NCBI GenBank assembly: GCA_035345935.1
Contig: DAORDK010000124.1
Span: 1-8,593 of the forward strand
Origin: SSSZ01 sp035345935
Lineage (GTDB): Bacteria > Pseudomonadota > Gammaproteobacteria > Burkholderiales > Rhodocyclaceae
Length of the DNA stretch: 8,593 nt
Reading direction: 5' to 3'
Shown: positions 6,311 through 8,593 of the stretch, piece after piece
How the letters are laid out: the number at the start of each line of letters is the position of its first letter
Numbering within the stretch: position 1 is the stretch's first letter
The notes under the pieces: generated by a model
What the model saw: only the letters and a program-made list of their open reading frames with translations
Told to the model about the DNA's origin: nothing
Databases searched by the model: none
Position numbers and translations under genes: made by a program

Positions 6311-6878
6311 ATTTGTCGGAGAGAATCTTGGCGGACTTGATGATCACCGGGGTCTGGGGCACGTTCTGGTAGTCTCCATGGTTGCCGGTGGGAACGGTGG
6401 CGATGGCGTCGACCACGTCCATGCCCTCGGTGACCTTGCCGAACACGGTGTAGCCGTAGCCGGCCTGAGTCGGCGAGCGAAAATCCAGGAAGGCATTGCG
6501 CTTCAGGTTGATGAAAAACTGGACCCGGGCCGAGTGGGGGTCCATGGTTCGGGCCATGGCGATGGAGCCACGGGTGTTGTAGACCTCGTTGTCCGCCTCG
6601 TTCTTGAGGGCCGGGGTGAGGACTTTTTTCTCTTCCATGGCGGCGTTGAAACCGCCGCCCTGGATCATGAAGTTCTCGATCACGCGATGGAAGATGGTGC
6701 CGTCGTAGAAGCCGTGCTTGACGTTGTAGAGGAACATTTCCACCGTCTTCGGCGCTTTGTCCGGATACAGTTCGAGGATGAATTTCCCCTTGCTGGTTTG
6801 CATTTCGACGGTGGGCGACGCCCAGGCCGAGGCCAAGATCAGCAGGCCCGCGGCGAGGGTGGCAAGGCGTTTCAACAT
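6309..6878 (-). CDS. ppiA: Periplasmic peptidyl-prolyl cis-trans isomerase A (cyclophilin)
   Basis: This is an exported cyclophilin of 189 residues that assists folding of envelope proteins. Residues 1-20 form a Sec signal peptide (MLKR, a hydrophobic core, then cleavage after SAWA). The mature part carries FHRVIENFMIQGGGF (63-77), KNEADNEVYNTRGSIAMART (92-111), DPHSARVQFFINL (113-125), NAFLDF (128-133), YGYTVFGKVTEGMDVVDAI (141-159) and the PpiA-like ending GDYQNVPQTPVIIKSAKIL. The frame is open far upstream to 8231, but that part is an out-of-frame reading of the transpeptidase gene. ATG 6878 is chosen because the signal peptide starts there, AGGAG lies seven bases upstream, and its A is shared with the preceding TGA (TGATG overlap). 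It forms a tandem pair with ppiB; the two are clearly homologous but differ in length and location. Confidence 0.95.
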   Translation of the reverse strand: MLKRLATLAAGLLILASAWASPTVEMQTSKGKFILELYPDKAPKTVEMFLYNVKHGFYDGTIFHRVIENFMIQGGGFNAAMEEKKVLTPALKNEADNEVYNTRGSIAMARTMDPHSARVQFFINLKRNAFLDFRSPTQAGYGYTVFGKVTEGMDVVDAIATVPTGNHGDYQNVPQTPVIIKSAKILSDK

Positions 6879-8212
6879 CAGGCGGCTCCTTCGTAGATGA
6901 TCTTCCAGCGGCCGTCTTCGCGTATCCAGTACTGCCGCTTCTTCATCACGTTGCTGAGATTGTTGCTGCGGTAATCCTGGTCGAAGGTGACCACCACGAC
7001 TTCTTCCTTGCCGGGATTGCGGAAGACCGAGAGGTTGTCGGTCTTGACCTTGATCCAATCCTTGCCGGCATTCACTTGCCGTTTCTGGGCGGCGAACTGG
7101 TCGAAGCTCTGATTGTTCGCCTGGAAGCGGCGCGAATAGTGGCGCAGATAGCGGTCGGTGTCGCGGCTTTCCCAGTCGCCGCGCCACGCGTCTATGGTCC
7201 GGTTGAGCTCGGTGCGCTCCCGGTTCCAATCGTCCAAGGAGAGCCATTCGACCGAGTTGCTGATGATGACCGGCGTCAGCCCCACCTGGAGATTCTTGGC
7301 GACGGCGTTGAGATCGGGATTCGCCAGCACGACGCAGCCGTCCGAGGCCTTGGGTGGGCGGGAAAAGGTGTCGGAAGGCGTACCGTGGAGCCAGATGCCG
7401 CTGCCGCTGCGTCCCTGGCGCTTGTCCCATTCGTTGGGATAGCTGATCGGATAGGCGCCGGTGCCATAGAGGTCGGTGAGTTTCTGGCGGGGCAGGTTGG
7501 CGGTGACGTGGTAGACGCCGATGGGGGTCCGTTTGTCTCCTTCGGAGACCTTGTCGGCGCCAAGCTTGCCCTGGCTCACGTAATAGTCGGCCACGAAGCG
7601 CGGGCGTCCGCTCGCGGTATCGTTCTCGTACATGTAGAGCCGCGATTTCTGGGTGTCGACCACAATGGCGTAGTGCTGGTCCGGCGGCATCTGGAGCAGG
7701 TAGCGCGGCAGGAAATTGGCCGCCGGTTTTTCCTTGTAGCCCTTCAGGCGGGCGATGGCTTCCGCCCGCAGATCGGCGACCTTGTCGCCGGGGGCGCCGT
7801 TCAAGGCACCGAAACCGGCAATGGGTTGAGCGCGGGCGAGGAGCAGGTCGCCCTTGATCAGGTGGCCGAGCCGGAAGTTGGGAAACTGGCCGACCAGGTT
7901 TTCGGTGAGGCGCAAAGCCTCGTCCAGGCGATTGCCTTCGAGTTCCTTGAAAATACGGGCCAGCAGCGGTTCCGGACCGGAATCCGTCACCGTCGTCGGC
8001 ATGCGCGGAATCGACTCGGCGGGCGCCAGTCGCGCTGCCGTCGGCGGATGATACGCGACCCGCTGGAGGGACTTGGCCGGGCGCACCTTGGCTACCGGTG
8101 CCGGGGCGGCCTTGCGTGGCTTGGCCTCGGCGACTCCGGCAATGCCCAGGGCGGCCAGGGCAAGCGCCAGAGCGACAGTCTTCAACGGGAGATTTCTTCC
8201 CGAATGAGCCAT
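6878..8212 (-). CDS. Exported L,D-transpeptidase (YkuD) with NTF2/Cds6-like C-terminal domain
   Basis: YkuD enzymes use a catalytic cysteine to form L,D (3-3) peptidoglycan cross-links or to attach proteins to peptidoglycan in the periplasm. From ATG 8212 the product is 444 residues. It has a signal peptide (1-30, cleavage after VAEA), a Lys/Pro/Ala-rich segment, a helical TPR-like stretch (about 81-130), and the YkuD domain (about 179-320): YAIVVDTQKSRLYMYEN, RTPIGVYHV (228-236), IWLHGTP (273-279) and SDGCVVL (290-296), with catalytic Cys 293. The tail (about 338-444) is an NTF2-like domain, from IDAWRGDWESRD to GRWKIIYEGAA. A TTG at 8185 overlaps the upstream TGA (TTGA), would give a compact MKTV signal peptide, and has GGAAGA upstream; it is a serious alternative start. 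The gene overlaps the upstream gene and shares one base with ppiA. Whether it makes cross-links or attaches a lipoprotein cannot be read from sequence. Confidence 0.92.
   Translation of the reverse strand: MAHSGRNLPLKTVALALALAALGIAGVAEAKPRKAAPAPVAKVRPAKSLQRVAYHPPTAARLAPAESIPRMPTTVTDSGPEPLLARIFKELEGNRLDEALRLTENLVGQFPNFRLGHLIKGDLLLARAQPIAGFGALNGAPGDKVADLRAEAIARLKGYKEKPAANFLPRYLLQMPPDQHYAIVVDTQKSRLYMYENDTASGRPRFVADYYVSQGKLGADKVSEGDKRTPIGVYHVTANLPRQKLTDLYGTGAYPISYPNEWDKRQGRSGSGIWLHGTPSDTFSRPPKASDGCVVLANPDLNAVAKNLQVGLTPVIISNSVEWLSLDDWNRERTELNRTIDAWRGDWESRDTDRYLRHYSRRFQANNQSFDQFAAQKRQVNAGKDWIKVKTDNLSVFRNPGKEEVVVVTFDQDYRSNNLSNVMKKRQYWIREDGRWKIIYEGAA
6886..6890 (-). promoter_or_regulatory. Ribosome binding site deciding the ppiA start
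   Basis: AGGAG on the minus strand lies seven bases before ATG 6878, inside the last codons of the transpeptidase gene. It supports starting ppiA at the signal peptide rather than in the long upstream open frame. Confidence 0.75.
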
Positions 8213-8593
8213 TTGCCGCCGGCACGCACAAAGACGACGACCTTGGAGGTCGAGGTCTTCAAACCTGTGGCCTTGTAGTGCTGACGGAATTTGACCGTCG
8301 CCTTGTCGCCGCTGATCGAAATATCCGGCTCGTCGTAGGTCACCGAAATCTTGCCCGACTTGCCCGCGATGCGATCCTCGCGTTCGGCTTCCCAGGCCTT
8401 GCGCGACATGCCCTTGGGTGGATTGAATTCCGGTGCGTAGTGGGCGAGGTAGGCCGCCACATCCTTGTTCGACCAGGCCGCTGCCCAACCGGACAAGGCC
8501 TTGGCGACCTCGTCCGATCCTGCCTCGCCTCGTGCCGGGCGCGCTTCGGCGGGTTTGGCCGCCGGGGCGGCGGCTGCCGCTGCCGGGGTGGTT
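8182..8593 (-). CDS. NTF2/Cds6-like domain protein, C-terminal part (5' end outside window)
   Basis: The frame is open from the right edge to a TGA at 8182-8184 (about 136 codons). The visible part opens with an Ala/Pro-rich linker (TTPAAAAAAPAAKPAEARPARG), then an NTF2-like fold: GWAAAWSNKDVAAYLAHYAPEF, then KISVTYDEPDISISGDKATVKFRQHY, and finally VFVRAGGKWLIREEISR. This matches the pattern of the tail domain of the transpeptidase encoded immediately downstream (W-x-x-W-x-x-x-D, YLxHY, xxF, VxFxQxY, GxWxI). A TTG at 8496 exists, but it follows the linker directly and the linker implies a longer protein upstream. In relatives such domains often follow TPR repeats, but nothing of that part is visible. 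It overlaps the transpeptidase start and is probably the upstream gene of the same operon. It may be periplasmic like its partner, but no signal peptide is in view. Confidence 0.8.
   Translation of the reverse strand, partial: TTPAAAAAAPAAKPAEARPARGEAGSDEVAKALSGWAAAWSNKDVAAYLAHYAPEFNPPKGMSRKAWEAEREDRIAGKSGKISVTYDEPDISISGDKATVKFRQHYKATGLKTSTSKVVVFVRAGGKWLIREEISR

Noticed and set aside
5856..6896. 346-codon plus-strand open frame rich in Gly, Val, Asp and His
   Set aside because: It is antisense to ppiB and ppiA and looks internally repeated only because the two cyclophilin genes are homologous.
8186..8202. 5-bp inverted repeat CGGGA/TCCCG beside the alternative TTG start of the transpeptidase
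   Set aside because: Five base pairs with a 7-base loop are too short to distinguish from chance, though the stem would partly cover the GGAAGA site.
6879..8231. Upstream 5' extension of the ppiA frame to 640 codons
   Set aside because: This part is an out-of-frame reading of the transpeptidase gene, rich in Arg, Gly, Pro and Ser. A signal peptide, ribosome site and ATG at 6878 mark the real start.
7076..8278. 400-codon plus-strand open frame
   Set aside because: It is antisense to the L,D-transpeptidase, whose catalytic HGTP and SDGC motifs are intact. No recognisable domain appears in the antisense translation.

Overview
This is a dense, high-GC stretch of ordinary bacterial chromosome. 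Gene content (miaA, ppiA-ppiB-lpxH, recQ, a YkuD L,D-transpeptidase with an NTF2-like tail, a DUF2478 protein) points to a Gram-negative proteobacterium. LpxH implies lipid A synthesis. The style of the proteins suggests a betaproteobacterium, perhaps Rhodocyclales; that placement is inferred from memory of related proteins, not from a search. No gap between genes exceeds about 100 bases. I see no rRNA, tRNA, CRISPR array, insertion sequence or phage gene.

Left part (1-2165): a plus-strand gene cut by the left edge encodes the C-terminal part of an unrecognised, helix-rich, possibly signalling protein. It converges on miaA (minus), the tRNA A37 prenyltransferase. miaA is divergent from a plus-strand DUF2478 gene, with 67 bases between the two starts. 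The DUF2478 gene then converges on a minus-strand gene for a membrane-anchored FHA protein (2213-3145), with a perfect 8-bp hairpin between their stops.

Right part (3270-8593): a tightly packed minus-strand operon. In transcription order it is an NTF2/Cds6-like protein (cut by the right edge), an exported L,D-transpeptidase with the same kind of C-terminal domain, periplasmic cyclophilin ppiA, cytoplasmic cyclophilin ppiB, lpxH (lipid A pathway, TTG start) and recQ helicase. Neighbouring genes overlap or are separated by 2-12 bases, so translational coupling is likely. The theme is envelope construction and protein folding, with recQ as a tail gene. ppiB next to lpxH is also the arrangement in E. 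coli. A hairpin 15 bases past the recQ stop is a plausible operon end.

I found no convincing undescribed system. The items most worth a second look are a perfect 10-bp terminator-like hairpin inside the first 20 codons of lpxH, the two neighbouring genes sharing an NTF2-like tail domain, the orphan membrane FHA protein, the stand-alone DUF2478 protein, and the unrecognised protein at the left edge. Several very long open frames, including a 713-codon one antisense to recQ, are shadows and were rejected.
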